From Parapristionchus giblindavisi (Eukaryota > Nematoda > Chromadorea > Rhabditida > Diplogasteridae), in the NCBI GenBank assembly GCA_943737045.1, contig CALSFV010000224.1, positions 310,001 to 374,000 of the forward strand: 64,000 nt of DNA, in the 5' to 3' direction. This document shows, piece after piece, positions 10,254-21,249 of this stretch. The position numbers and the translations under genes were made by a program. Each line of letters begins with the position of its first letter. Position 1 is the first letter of the stretch. Under the pieces are notes generated by a model. That model was not told the origin of the DNA, ran no database searches, and saw only the letters and a program-made list of their open reading frames with translations.

Positions 10254-11379
10254 TTAAACAAAGCAACATTATTTAATTTTTTTTCGAGCTACATATATTT
10301 TGAAATCCGAAAAAAAATTCTGGTCGATATATAAAGTTTAAGTCAAGTTATGAGCTTTTTCCCTGTTGTTGCTGTTTAGGAAATACTGTTAAGTTTTGAC
10401 AAATGTTTTCACAATTTGTCACAAATTTTTCATTTTTTCCGTTTATATTCAATAAAAATAGTTTTTTGATTTTTTTCTTGGTTTAAAAATTTAAAATAAT
10501 CAAAACAAAATCCTCATTGTGAGAAATCAATTTCCATTGAAAATATAACTTGGTCATCTCGATTTAGGTGTTGAGCACTCGGTTGCTGCTGATTCATCTA
10601 CAGGAACAGTCTCGGATATCGTATCCGATGATTACAATTACGGTATGCGAAGTGTAATTTATATGATATAAAGAATCTCACAACTAGCGATGAGAGTGGA
10701 AGACATGATAATGAGAGGTGAACAATGTCCCTCTTGAGATAACGAATCGTTGAAATAGGAAATAGAGGGAATAACACGGATGATCAATATTCAAATGCAA
10801 ATCTGATTCCTCTGATCATTGAGTGAAATTCAACTGTCCATACCAAAACATATTTTGAACGCTTATCGTTTCGATTTCCTTGTGAAAAAGTAGAACGATT
10901 GTCATTTTGTTTGTTTTGATCGTATCGTCTCAGCCAAAAAATAATCAGAACCGGATCGATGTGAGCTACAACTATGCTGTTTACTGCAAAGCTCTCAGAT
11001 GTGAGGGGAATTAGATATCTCTTCAAACGTGCCTCAAATAGGGTGAGGCGGGTGGTGTGAACAGAGAGTAAGGAGAAGGGGGAGGGGCGAGAGATAACGT
11101 AATTCCCGCTAGTTTGCGGCAATTACGCTATCTTTGGCAGTGGTGTGTCTAATCACGAAGTTAGGAAGGGAGAGAGTGTCTCTCACGGGCGATTGCTAGA
11201 GAGAAGGGAAGGGGCGGGGATAGATAGCGTAGTCTTCGCTACCGTTCCTGCAACCCTAGTTAGCACCATTTGTCATTTTCTTATGCAAGTACATTTTATA
11301 CGCACAATAAAACGTTGATCTTCAAACTTTTTTATACACAAATTTGATCTTGGATCTTTGATCTCCAGACATGACTGAT

Positions 11380-11469
11380 TCACTCTGCACGCTGCTCATT
11401 CGAAATAGCACCATTAACAGCAATAAAATGAAACAAAACCGAGAGTGCAGATATGATAAATGGTTTCAT
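11380..11469 (-). CDS. Short signal-peptide ORF (possible first exon)
   Basis: MKPFIISALSVLFHFIAVNG followed by AISNEQRAE and a stop: Lys near the start, hydrophobic core, small residues before a cleavage-like site. The identical peptide occurs at 32089-32178. It could be exon 1 of a gene whose downstream exons were lost at the block edge, where the LINE and hAT-like insertions lie. Function unknown. Confidence 0.35.
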   Translation of the reverse strand: MKPFIISALSVLFHFIAVNGAISNEQRAE

Positions 11470-11940
11470 TTGAAAATTAAAATGTTTCGAGCTCGAACCA
11501 TCCGCTACAAAATCATTGGCAGAATTAGGAAGTGAGTCTTCGTAATTCTTGATCTCGCTGTACATGTGCACTCCTATTTAATGGTGGAATGGTACATAAT
11601 TATGATAGGATTAAGCATTATGAAGTTTCCCTCGGAGAAAGCTTCACTAGAAAGGCGTGATAATTACTAAAGTCTGTAAGTAGAATTAAATATATCCAGA
11701 TACGCGTAAAAATAGAAGATAAAATATTGTGAATTCTGGCATGAATAAATAATGTAATATGTTTCTTGACCGTCATAGGGGTAAGATAAATAAATCGGAA
11801 TTATAAGTAAAAGCCAACTTCTTCACGGAAGCAATCTTCTTGGATTCAAGAATTGTGCAATCGGAAGATGTGCATATGAAGATTAAAGTCAATGTTCTGG
11901 GGCTGTCGGAAGTAAGAAGAGCATTTTTCTCATGCACATA

Positions 11941-14479
11941 TCACGGGTCTCCTGTAAAAGTGTAGCAACGCCTGCCACTAGGAAAATTTTTTTGTCTCCG
12001 ATTTCGATGAAAGTCCTATGGTAGATGTGATCGGGGGTCATGAGAAGGCCTAGCTACTTGATTGGGCCAAAATCGCAGATTATCGATTTTTTGTGACCTA
12101 CCACATAAACGATCATAACTCGGTCAATTTTGATCGTACAGTGAGCATAGAGGTGTCATTCGAACTATATTTTAAAGCTCTACAAAAAAGCTCTTTATGA
12201 GCAGTTCGCTGCTAATTCATCTTTAGGGCGAAAAACGCGAAAAACACTTTTTCTTATCAAAAAAGTAAAATTTTCTCGAAAAATTTTTCTTGACCCCATC
12301 CATTTTATTGCAAAAATTATGTCTTCAAACCACGCCCAATATTACTATCTAGCTCATTGCCCGTATCTCTTGGCCCCTAGGTTCGATTACTAGATAGCTC
12401 ATGGACTTAGTCGATTTTTGATCAATTTCGGTTTTTTTATCGTATCTCACTTCAAAGTTGTCCAATTACCTTTTCAAAAAAATAGAAATGATTCTCTCGA
12501 AAAGGAGATTGAAAAGTTTACTGTTCTCCAAATTCCTAGATCAAGCCATTTTCGAGTTATCAAAGTAAAACTGCTCCAATTTCGATTTTTTACCGCTTTC
12601 ACGCGTTGAACAGAGAATGCTATCAATTCGACAAATAAGTTTAATTCATAATAGAAATTGCAATATAATTGAGCAAACATTGTGCACATGTCATCACTGG
12701 TCAAATAGGAGGGTAGTTGATAAGTCCGGGGCGTCGTCCGAGAACAAAGTCTTCATCTCTGAATGCATCCAATCATAGATCGCATCCGAGGAGACGGTCA
12801 GATCATTCTCGTGCACTTGAACTTCATCCTCAATCCCTCCTCCCTCTTCATCGCATTCCTCCTCCCAGTCTTTGATGAAATCCAATGCCAGTGCCGCGTC
12901 TCTCCGAGTTCTCGACTTGCCCTTCTTCACAGCTTCCTCCTTCTTCTTAGCGAGAAGAGTCTGAATGCAGTTCTTGATCTGATGGTGGACATCCTGTTTG
13001 CTGGCATGATATCCGTTCTGGCCTTCATTCTCTTCTCGACTTCTTCTGCTCTCAGCTTGTTTCTGGCGGCGTAGAACTCCTCGAAGAGATCCACCACCAT
13101 CTGCTTGGCAACGGGGTCGTAGGGTGCACTCTTCTTCCGAATGCGAAGTGCCCATCCTATGGGTCGCGGATGCTTTGGCGCTTGCTCGTATTCCTTGAAC
13201 GATTCCGATAGGGGACCGATTCCGACTCCTTGCTGAACCTCCTCGAGCATTCTCTTGTACAGTCCAAGGGCGAAATCCATCATAGACACTCTCTCGGGTC
13301 TGATCTTGTGCTCTCCTCTATCCCAGTGTCGCTCGAGGTTCCAGTGACGGAGGAAAGTGGCCGAGCATTTACTGCATACGAAAAGCGGATTCGGGTCAGA
13401 GTCGGAGACGTGCGCGGGAGCCTTTCCAGTCACAATTTCATCATCGACATTATCGGGCTCAGAAGTGGTGACCTTCTTCGTAGGGAAGAACCAGTAGTGG
13501 GGCTCTTCTCCATTGACGATCTTCTTCTCGTCCTCCTCCCTCAGGCCAGCTCTCCACAACTTCCCTCCATGGCTATGCCATTGGATGGAACTGTCGATTC
13601 CTTTCAGTCCCTTCACTCTCATTGCATCTCCAATTCCTCTGAATCTCCAAAAAAAACAAGCGCACTCGTTCCAATAGATAACTGCTTTCTCTCGCATTGT
13701 TAAATAGAGAAGAGGAGGGGGAGTTTACGAACAAATACAATACATGAAAAGTAAAAAAAAATTAAACTATTACTATCGTGCGAATGCAATATTGTCTCTG
13801 TTCAACGCGTGAAAGCGGTAAAAAATCGAAATTGGAGCAGTTTTCCTTTGATATCTCGAAAATGGCTTGATCTAGGAATTTGGAGAACAATAAACTTTTC
13901 AATCTCCTTTTCGAGGGAATCATTTCTATTTTTTTGAAAAGGTAATTGGACAACTTTGAAGTGAGATACGATAAAAAAACCGAAATTGATCAAAAATCGA
14001 CTAAGTCCATGAGCTATCTAGTAATCGAACCTAGGGGCCAAGAGATACGGGCAATGAGCTAGATAGTAATATTGGGCGTGGTTTGAAGACATAATTTTTG
14101 CAATAAAATGGATGGGGTCAAGAAAAATTTTTCGAGAAAATTTTACTTTTTTGATAAGAAAAAGTGTTTTTCGCGTTTTTCGCCCTAAAGATGAATTAGC
14201 AGCGAACTGCTCATAAAGAGCTTTTTTGTAGAGCTTTAAAATATAGTTCGAATGACACCTCTATGCTCACTGTACGATCAAAATTGACCGAGTTATGATC
14301 GTTTATGTGGTAGGTCACAAAAAATCGATAATCTGCGATTTTGGCCCAATCAAGTAGCTAGGCCTTCTCATGACCCCCGACCACATCTACCATAGGACTT
14401 TCATCGAAATCGGAGACAAAAAATTTTTCCTAGTGGCAAGAAGGGTCGATTTTGCTACACTTTTACAGGAGACCCGTGA
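11941..14479. mobile_element. 2.54-kb TA-flanked transposon with ~675-bp inverted repeats
   Basis: Begins TCACGGGTCTCCTGTAAAAG and ends with its complement. Flanking TA at 11939-11940 and 14480-14481 is single at the sister site 32648-32649, giving a clean empty site. Arms 11941-12616 and 13802-14479 are nearly identical and contain gttcgattactag (B-box-like) and matching 63-aa frames that differ at three residues. The ~1.2-kb core encodes the C2H2 protein below and nothing resembling a DDE transposase. A TA duplication fits the Tc1/mariner group or another TA-specific enzyme. Its absence from X2 makes it younger than the X duplication, or it was lost from X2. Confidence 0.87.
12694..13697 (-). 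CDS. C2H2 zinc-finger protein carried by the TA-flanked element
   Basis: Starts MREKAVIYWN at 13697, then WRFRGIG and SHGGKLW, a single classic finger (CSKC, 12 residues, H, 5 residues, H; near residue 107), a conserved middle (RPERVSMMDFALGLYKRMLE) and a Lys/Glu-rich region. The frame shifts by one base near 12988 relative to copies A-C. Beyond it the open frame continues as DVHHQIKNCIQTLLAKK to LFDQ-stop at 12694, with the acidic end YDWMHSEMK matching YDFLHSDLK of those copies. Homology to copies A-C begins at TGGAGATTCAG directly after a T-run, like an acceptor, so the upstream exon may be missing. It could be a DNA-binding accessory or capture protein. Function unknown; coding state doubtful because of the shift. 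Confidence 0.65.
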
Positions 14480-14760
14480 TAAGAGTTGTAGACTCTTGAT
14501 AAATGTGTTTAAAATTACAAAAAAAAAGAAAACCGTCAAATCGAATCGAAAAAAAGACTGATAGACAAGACAACAAACAATATCGGATGGAAATGACTGA
14601 ATTCAAATAAAAAAATGATGCTTCGCCATTCTTGAAGCCCTATCCTATTATACTTAACCTCCTTTTTATGCTGTAAGTTCAGTATACCAAACGATTAACT
14701 CAATTGTGTTGTGTCCTGTTTCTTGTATACATATTCTATAGATACATTATGAAAATGTCT

Positions 14761-17700
14761 TCATGCACATGGGAGAAGGGATTTCTTGTCTTTTATAAGT
14801 TCCTTATTAAGATCTTCTTTCTTGTTATCTTTCTTCTTTTCTTTCGTCTCATCTTTCATCTCCTGTACATAAATATGTCATTAAAAATGAAAATACAGTC
14901 CCGCCTGATTGGCCTCCCCAAATGCGACTGCCACAGAAACAAAACTTATTGATTGTCTAAAATATCACAGTTCCATTTTTTTTAAAATTAGCGCTCATTT
15001 TTTTCAGGGTCACGGATTCAGGGGAAATGCGGGAATTAAAAACCCTTTTAGTTCATCCTCTACAATAGCGGTGCAGCAATGAAAAAATTGTTTTGCGCGC
15101 CACATGGGATTGAACATGGAAGACATTTTACCAATCAGCCATCCGTGCCTTTCTCCACGCTCTCCGATATTTTACTACAGTCTCTGATACGATATGATCG
15201 GTTTTTTAGGAATTACACGCACACCAAATTTTTATGGGTTATTACTAGAGATCCGCAAACGTGCAGTCGCTCAGAAATGATTTCTCACAAATTAATGAAT
15301 GAGAAATCGCGCGCACGGTACTCATATGATAATTTTTAAAAATATTCGTGCAAAGTCGCGCAGTCGACTCATTCTCATTTATTTCCATTGAATTAGCGGT
15401 TAAAAACTACCGATATAAAGCCTGAAAATGGCTTGAAAATGATGCCCAAATGCGCGACTTTGCACGAAATTAAGAGTCAAAATCGTGCAGAATGACTTTT
15501 CATCATTTTAACGTCGAACATTGGTCGACCGGTCGTGCAATTGCACGAATGCAGATCTCTAGTTATTACCACTCTCTCGCATTTTGAACTAACGTGAGAA
15601 ATGGAAGGTGTTTATTTTTGCAAAAAAAAATTTAAAAAAACTATGCAGAGTCAACCAATATTTTTTTGTTTCTGTGGCTATCGTAGAGCTATCGGATAAG
15701 TCAACAGTGACTATTAATATATATTTTTAGGCGGCATATATTTAGTAAGAATAACTCACACTGATGACATCCTTAATGATCTGCCTATACAAACAGTAAC
15801 AGCCTAAAAGCACAACATTAAATCAGAGAAATCATCCAAACGATAATTTTATTTCGCAAAATCTTCTTCTATTAGGTTGATGCAAGAGTTTCTTTTACAA
15901 CACTTTGTCCCTCGTATTTCTCTTGTTGTTTATCGCTGCTCTTAAAGAAGGGTACCCACGAGATTTTTCCCCGTCGCTTGTACAGTTTATTGCTGATAAA
16001 TATGCTCGTACTGCATTTTGTAATGAAACTTGTGCATCAACCTAATATAATTCTAATTTTATAATCAAATACTTTCAAATAGATGAGTACTTGATTAATC
16101 TTTTTTAGCCAAGAAATATTTTCAAACGGGAACGATAACATACCTGCTCCGATAAGTAGTATGATCAATACACCCACACAAATCCCGATGCCAAACACGC
16201 CAATGCGGCTGATGCGTGCCAGTAACGAATTAGGCATATTCGCTTCCCTTTTACTACGATAGCATTGAATGGTTACATTCGAAATTCCACTCATTCTAAA
16301 TCCATCTGAAAGTAGACTGGGTCATTATCCGGACCGTAAACATTGGAAACTTCATGCAAAATTACACATATTTCAATATTTTTATTATGTTGAATGCTGC
16401 AACGTGATCCTTCGGATATATTCGACAAATTCCTCACCCTTCGTTGTGGCCTTCCACTCTCCGGTTATTTTATTGCAATCAATTGAGACGAAGACTTGCC
16501 ACTTGTCCGGTTTATACGATCCTCTCAAACGTGTAAATTATAATTTAACATATCACAAAATGGAAAAGTAAACCAAGCCAACGAACCTCAACTGTGCTCC
16601 GTTGGCACAAACGATGGAGTCTTGTGTTGAATTAATCTGAGGACAGTTAAATTAAAGAATTCAAATTACAGTATAACCTTATCACACGCATCGCAATTAG
16701 ATATCTTGAGTGGATTGACTTTCGCGCATTGTTCTGTAAAGCAGTATGCGTGATTCAAGGTGATCATAAGGATTCAAGGTCATGAGGTCATGAGGATTCA
16801 AGGTGACATAGTGATCGAAAGTAGCAAAGTAGCGAAAGGGGAGAGAAAATAAATAGAATATAAAAAAAAGAATAAAATCTTCTTTTTTTTTAACGTTTGA
16901 CAATATATAGCGCATATTTAACACTAACTATCGCCGGAGCATGTCGCTGAATCGAAAGTTTTTCCTTCTATCGACCATTTGTACTCATTCTTTGCTGTTT
17001 CTATGCAAATCGGTTCAGCTACGACAGATTCTTTGCCTTCGACATCGAAGTGATCTCCTGGACACTGGAGAAGTACAGTTGTAGTTGCAGTTTTAAAAAA
17101 AATATATAAATAATTTGAAATACCTAAATAATAAATAAATAAATAATATGCAAATACTAAAATAAATAAATAGTAATAATATGCAATTACATAAATAATT
17201 AATAAATCATAACATGTAAATTCGTAAACAATTAATAAATGTTAATACGTAAATACCTTCAATTCAGCACAGGTAGATGGGGATGTTGACTTAACGAATG
17301 TCGGAAGCATGCAGTCGTCACACTTCGAAGGGAGGGATACTGCGGTGCACTTGGTGCAGGCTAAAATTAAGTGTTTGGGATTATTACTTCATACATAAAA
17401 CGTTGTACTTACGCAAGGTGGTACAAAACGCAGTGAACGTATCGTTAGCGTGTTCGAAGAATCCTGTCTTTGTAGTAACTTTATAAACAAAATTCTTCCC
17501 ATCTTCCCAATCACATTGAATATCAGCGCCAATGTGAGCATTATCACTACTGTCAACATACCTAAAGCATGCAACATAACACTGATTAGCTTTCTTGTTA
17601 TATTTCTTATTTTTTGCCCCTGGACTAGATATGCATTCGCGCATGATTAGTATTAGTTGAGAAGAATGCGTATTCGAAACATTCAACTATTACATTATTA

Positions 17701-20700
17701 TAATACAAATGCATTTTATTACAAAAGTATAAACGATGAAATGAGCGCCGCAGCGATAGCTATGCACAAAACTGAGGTTGCAATGGATTTTTTTGTTTTA
17801 TAGATAAAAATCCATATAACTTATGATCCAATCTTGTTTGTACAATGGTTATGATGAATGAATAGCTTACACCACTGCCTGTGAGCTTGGGTCCTTACAT
17901 CTCAAATCTCTGTAATACGGATGTACCTGCAATAGAATTGATACAATGACAGTGACATTCGTTATTGACCCACCGGTTCAGTTTGTTTGAAGGTCGTTGA
18001 CGAATTGACAATCAAAGAAGGATCACAGGAAACTGAACAGAGTGTACGTATGTATTTAGAAAGTAGCACCCTATTTAGAAAACAGTTAGGCTCAATCGAC
18101 CACAATTCGAATTAAGGCAACACCGGTCTTTAATTTGGCCCAGAATACACCCTAGTAGACCCATTAATATTACGGCACTTCTACGGTATAATAATGCCGC
18201 GTTTGACTAATTACGTGAATTTCTCGAATTCATATCACTTTTTCGTTTACGTTCACTTTTGAAATTTAGGGGGTACTCTGATAAGTCAACCATCATGACT
18301 ATTAACATTGTTTATTCAGTTTCTAAAAAAACGAGGGGCGATCGGGTGGGACTGTACTTAGTGATATTGAAAGATTAGTGTTGCATGAGAACGCGCTACA
18401 TTTTATGGTACAATAACCTAGTTTGGCGCTTTCAGTTGGTTTGGCTCTTTTGTTTGGCGCTTTCTACATGATATTGCATTCATGTTGAGCGGGATGAACG
18501 GATAAATGCTTAAAATTTAAAAAAAAGATACCTTTGTGATTGATTTCAAGAATGACTTCGTTTACACCGATGCTCCAACTTTTTTCAGATTGAGTATCAT
18601 TTATGGATACTTTATAGATATAGCGTTCTTTTACTGATTTGAAAATCTAAATATTGTAAATGTACATTAGGGAATTTCATTAAGCTCTATACGTCATCTT
18701 GTTTGCTCTCGATGATAAACTCTGCTATTACTGCATCGGCTCCTATCTTACGTGAAATGAATGCTGGAAAAACATCATTAAGAATGCATTTAATAATCAA
18801 AAGTAGAACCTGGATTGTACTGTCCTTCAGTCGCAACAACCTTATCATTTTCCTTTTTTATAGCAAAAAGAATTTCAGTGTCATGTTTCAGAGAGAACTC
18901 TGTGCCATTGAAAACTATGTACACTCTCAATTTCGAAGCTGTTAAAGCCCTGGAAACAATTAAATTAGAAATTAGTTGGTGTATTGACAAGGAATTAAAA
19001 TAATATGAAACTTATTAAAATAAAAAAAAAATTAAAAAAAAAATCGAGAATGGGTATATTGTTTGCTTGCATAAACTGTCACTGGCATCAGAGGATATCA
19101 TCAAAGTGACCAGAGTAATATTTGAGTAATATGTACATCGGAAACTAGCACCCAGTTATTTACCGTATAAAAATCACTTGTTTGTTTTGTACGAAGGAAT
19201 GCATTATTACATGCGAAGCCGATAAAACTAAGAAGTTCCCAGATCTCGCACTTCACATCACTGTATAATTCGCACAGAATGTTTACTGTTCACTGTTCAT
19301 GTCAGAATGTTCACTGTTTATGAAGTCGAAGGCATCAGATAAGTTATACATGTCCCCAACTTGGCTTGCTTGGCAGATTCCCTTTAACCAGAACACGCGC
19401 AACATGTTTCTTGCCATGGATTTCTGATAGACGGGTCATAGGATTACGCCGGAACTGAGCAACACGCCCTTGCGCTAAACGTTAGAATACATCATCCAAC
19501 TCTCATCTGCAATCGCTATTCGGACGAGCCATTCGAACCGGCGATGGGAGGTGAGGAGTTCCAACGGTCGAAATCGTTCAGATTATGGCGTAGCCATCTT
19601 CCAAACTTTTTAGTCTTCCCGATCGTTTCCAGCCCTTTGACAATGGCATCACGGTATACCCCAAGTGCCTGCTCCAGGTCGCGGGTGGTAAATGCTGTCC
19701 GCAAGAGGTCCAAATCCAGTTCCCGGGGCGACCCGACCTCTGCTGGTTTCCGAGGTCGTACTTCTCCTTCTTGGACAATTGGTACCATTGCATTCACCAG
19801 GCGAAGGGCGATGGACATCGTACACTGTCTTGATTTGTTTTTCTCCATCCTTCTCTTTCAGCTTCGAAAAGAACGAGCATAAGGGGGTTGACGAATGAAG
19901 AACTAATGGAAGTATAACCCAAGAGCAATACTTGACTTGGCAAGACGTGTGAGCCTAGTCAAAAATGAATGAGAGATATTTGCGCTCTTTAACTCACTAT
20001 GGGGGATTATCTCGGATAGCGACAACGCAGCAAGAACATCCTAAACATGACTTTCTAACCAAAAGTTTTGAAAAAAATATTTCGCTTATAATAGCATACA
20101 CTTCATCTTCGGTCATGGAATGAAAAAATTCGGAAGAATTGGGAGCCACTCGCAGTTTTTCCGCTGTCGGGACACTTTACTAATCCGTCGCGTATGAACT
20201 TCTGATGTAATTGTTGACATCTCATATTATCGGTCACAAAAGATCACTTGACTATATACTTTAGAAAATATTTAAATACACATTACCTGATAATTAAGCG
20301 GAAGCGACATGAGGAAGAATAAAAATCCGAAATCTTAAGAACTTGTTCTTTACCACCCACACATTCAGCAGGAACGAAGCAGATCTAGTAAGATTTATTT
20401 TTTTTTTAATTTAAAAATGCTCTCACAAGGAAAGTCAGGTTGGCCGGTCCCGTTCTTCGGGATGGGACATATACCATTCTATAGGTATTCGAAAAAGAAG
20501 ATTTTTCATGTTGACCATTTTGGCAGAATGCTCCTGGGCGCAGAGTTATTTGCATATTTCTCCGGATTTTCGCCCTACAATGAAACACATTCTCTGTGAG
20601 ATCGAAAGCAAGCAGTGGTGAATAAGAGTGATAAACAACATAAGCAATGGTTAAAATGAATTCATTTTTCTTTATTTTTACATAAAGAGGATGGTCTGTA

Positions 20701-21243
20701 TCTTTTGCTTGCAAGTTCGATTCCTGCACAAGCTATCTCACAGAGAATGTGTTTCATTGTAGGGCGAAAATCCGGAGAAATATGCAAATAACTCTGCGCC
20801 CAGGGGCATTCTGCCAAAATGGTCAACATGAAAAATCTTCTTTTTTCGGATACCTATCGAATGGTATATGTCCCATCCCGAAGTCCGGGACCGCCCAACC
20901 TTACTTCCCTTGTCAGTCATATATTAATATATCAATAATTTTGTTATCGTGCACACTTTCTTACTTGAATCGATTGTGGGAATGCATAATAGATTGGAAA
21001 TTGCCACAACACATTCATTATAAAAATGTGCCAATTTAATTCATCTATCTATGAACCATTCCGACAATCCCAGTTCAACATTTGACATTTTATCCACAAA
21101 AAAAAACTAAAGCGTACCGCGTTGTGGCATATGTCCCTATCATTGATTTGTAGATCAAATGACGAAGCGTGGAAGAATGAGATGAGTATAAAAAAGAACA
21201 AAGATACTACGCCTATTCCGATCTGAAATTGAGTAAAAATCAT
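14761..21243 (-). CDS. Cys-rich type I membrane protein, 16 exons (~517 aa), copy X1
   Basis: Exons 21118-21243, 20287-20384, 18810-18949, 18693-18763, 18532-18646, 17974-18032, 17871-17926, 17413-17561, 17257-17360, 16929-17064, 16678-16733, 16587-16636, 16438-16523, 16144-16305, 15760-15803 and 14761-14862. All junctions keep phase and give one frame of 1554 nt. Exon 1 is a signal peptide (MIFTQFQIGIGVVSLFFFIL). The ectodomain has several Cys-rich units (CFVPAEC; CTKCTAV with KCDDC; CPGDHFDVEG; NCDACDK). Exon 16144-16305 ends in a membrane helix (IGVFGIGICVGVLIILLIGA), followed by CYCLYRQ and a Lys/Asp/Glu tail ending KSLLPCA. Likely a cell-surface or secreted-pathway protein. I do not recognise the family. 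The paralogue at 32929-40357 conserves every exon, which supports the model. Confidence 0.78.
15872..16045. mobile_element. Mariner-type MITE in an intron of the X1 gene
   Basis: Termini TTAGGTTGATGCA and TGCATCAACCTAA flanked by TA; 174 bp. The paralogue is at 34060-34232, so it predates the X duplication. TTAGGTTG termini resemble those of nematode mariner-type elements (general knowledge). Confidence 0.75.
19516..19848 (-). CDS. Unrecognised 110-aa ORF in an X1 intron
   Basis: A basic, GC-richer frame (MEKNKSRQCTMSIALRLVNA to NGSSE) in the third-largest gap of the X1 gene, absent from the X2 intron. No splice or signal-peptide evidence. It could be a piece of an inserted element or a retrocopy. 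I could not find target duplications. Confidence 0.3.
   Translation of the reverse strand: MEKNKSRQCTMSIALRLVNAMVPIVQEGEVRPRKPAEVGSPRELDLDLLRTAFTTRDLEQALGVYRDAIVKGLETIGKTKKFGRWLRHNLNDFDRWNSSPPIAGSNGSSE
20426..20912. mobile_element. 487-bp foldback MITE, TCA duplication
   Basis: Second copy of the 6285-6772 family, with the core inverted relative to it. Flanks are TCA at 20423-20425 and 20913-20915. It lies in intron 1 of the X1 gene. The core carries gtctgtatctttt and AAGTTCGATTCC, resembling the anticodon region and B-box of a tRNA. Confidence 0.8.
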
Positions 21244-21249
21244 TATTAC

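Larger units (their letters stand above)
8182..11258. mobile_element. 3.08-kb hAT-like insertion, 8-bp duplication
   Basis: Flanked by GTTAGCAC at 8174-8181 and 11259-11266; the sister block has one GTTAGCAC and no insert (31968-31975). Terminal repeats TAGGGTTGC/GCAACCCTA plus an 8-bp duplication are hAT hallmarks. Subterminal hairpins built on gatagcgtaattcccgct occur at both ends (8281-8327, about 11089-11135). The ~80 bp upstream of the U2 fragment recurs inverted at 10930-11010. No transposase frame is visible. The interior holds a GC-rich stretch (8480-9780), AT-rich sequence and a TTAA MITE, so it is non-autonomous or a transposon carrying captured DNA. Confidence 0.8.

Noticed and set aside
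12418..12609. 63-aa ORF present in both arms of the TA element
   Set aside because: It exists only because the arms are identical; no motif, and no sign of constraint beyond arm identity.
15873..15938. Alternative C-terminal exon of the X1 gene inside the mariner-type MITE
   Set aside because: Exons 15760-15803 and 14761-14862 fit phase in both copies and make a better tail, so the MITE is intronic.
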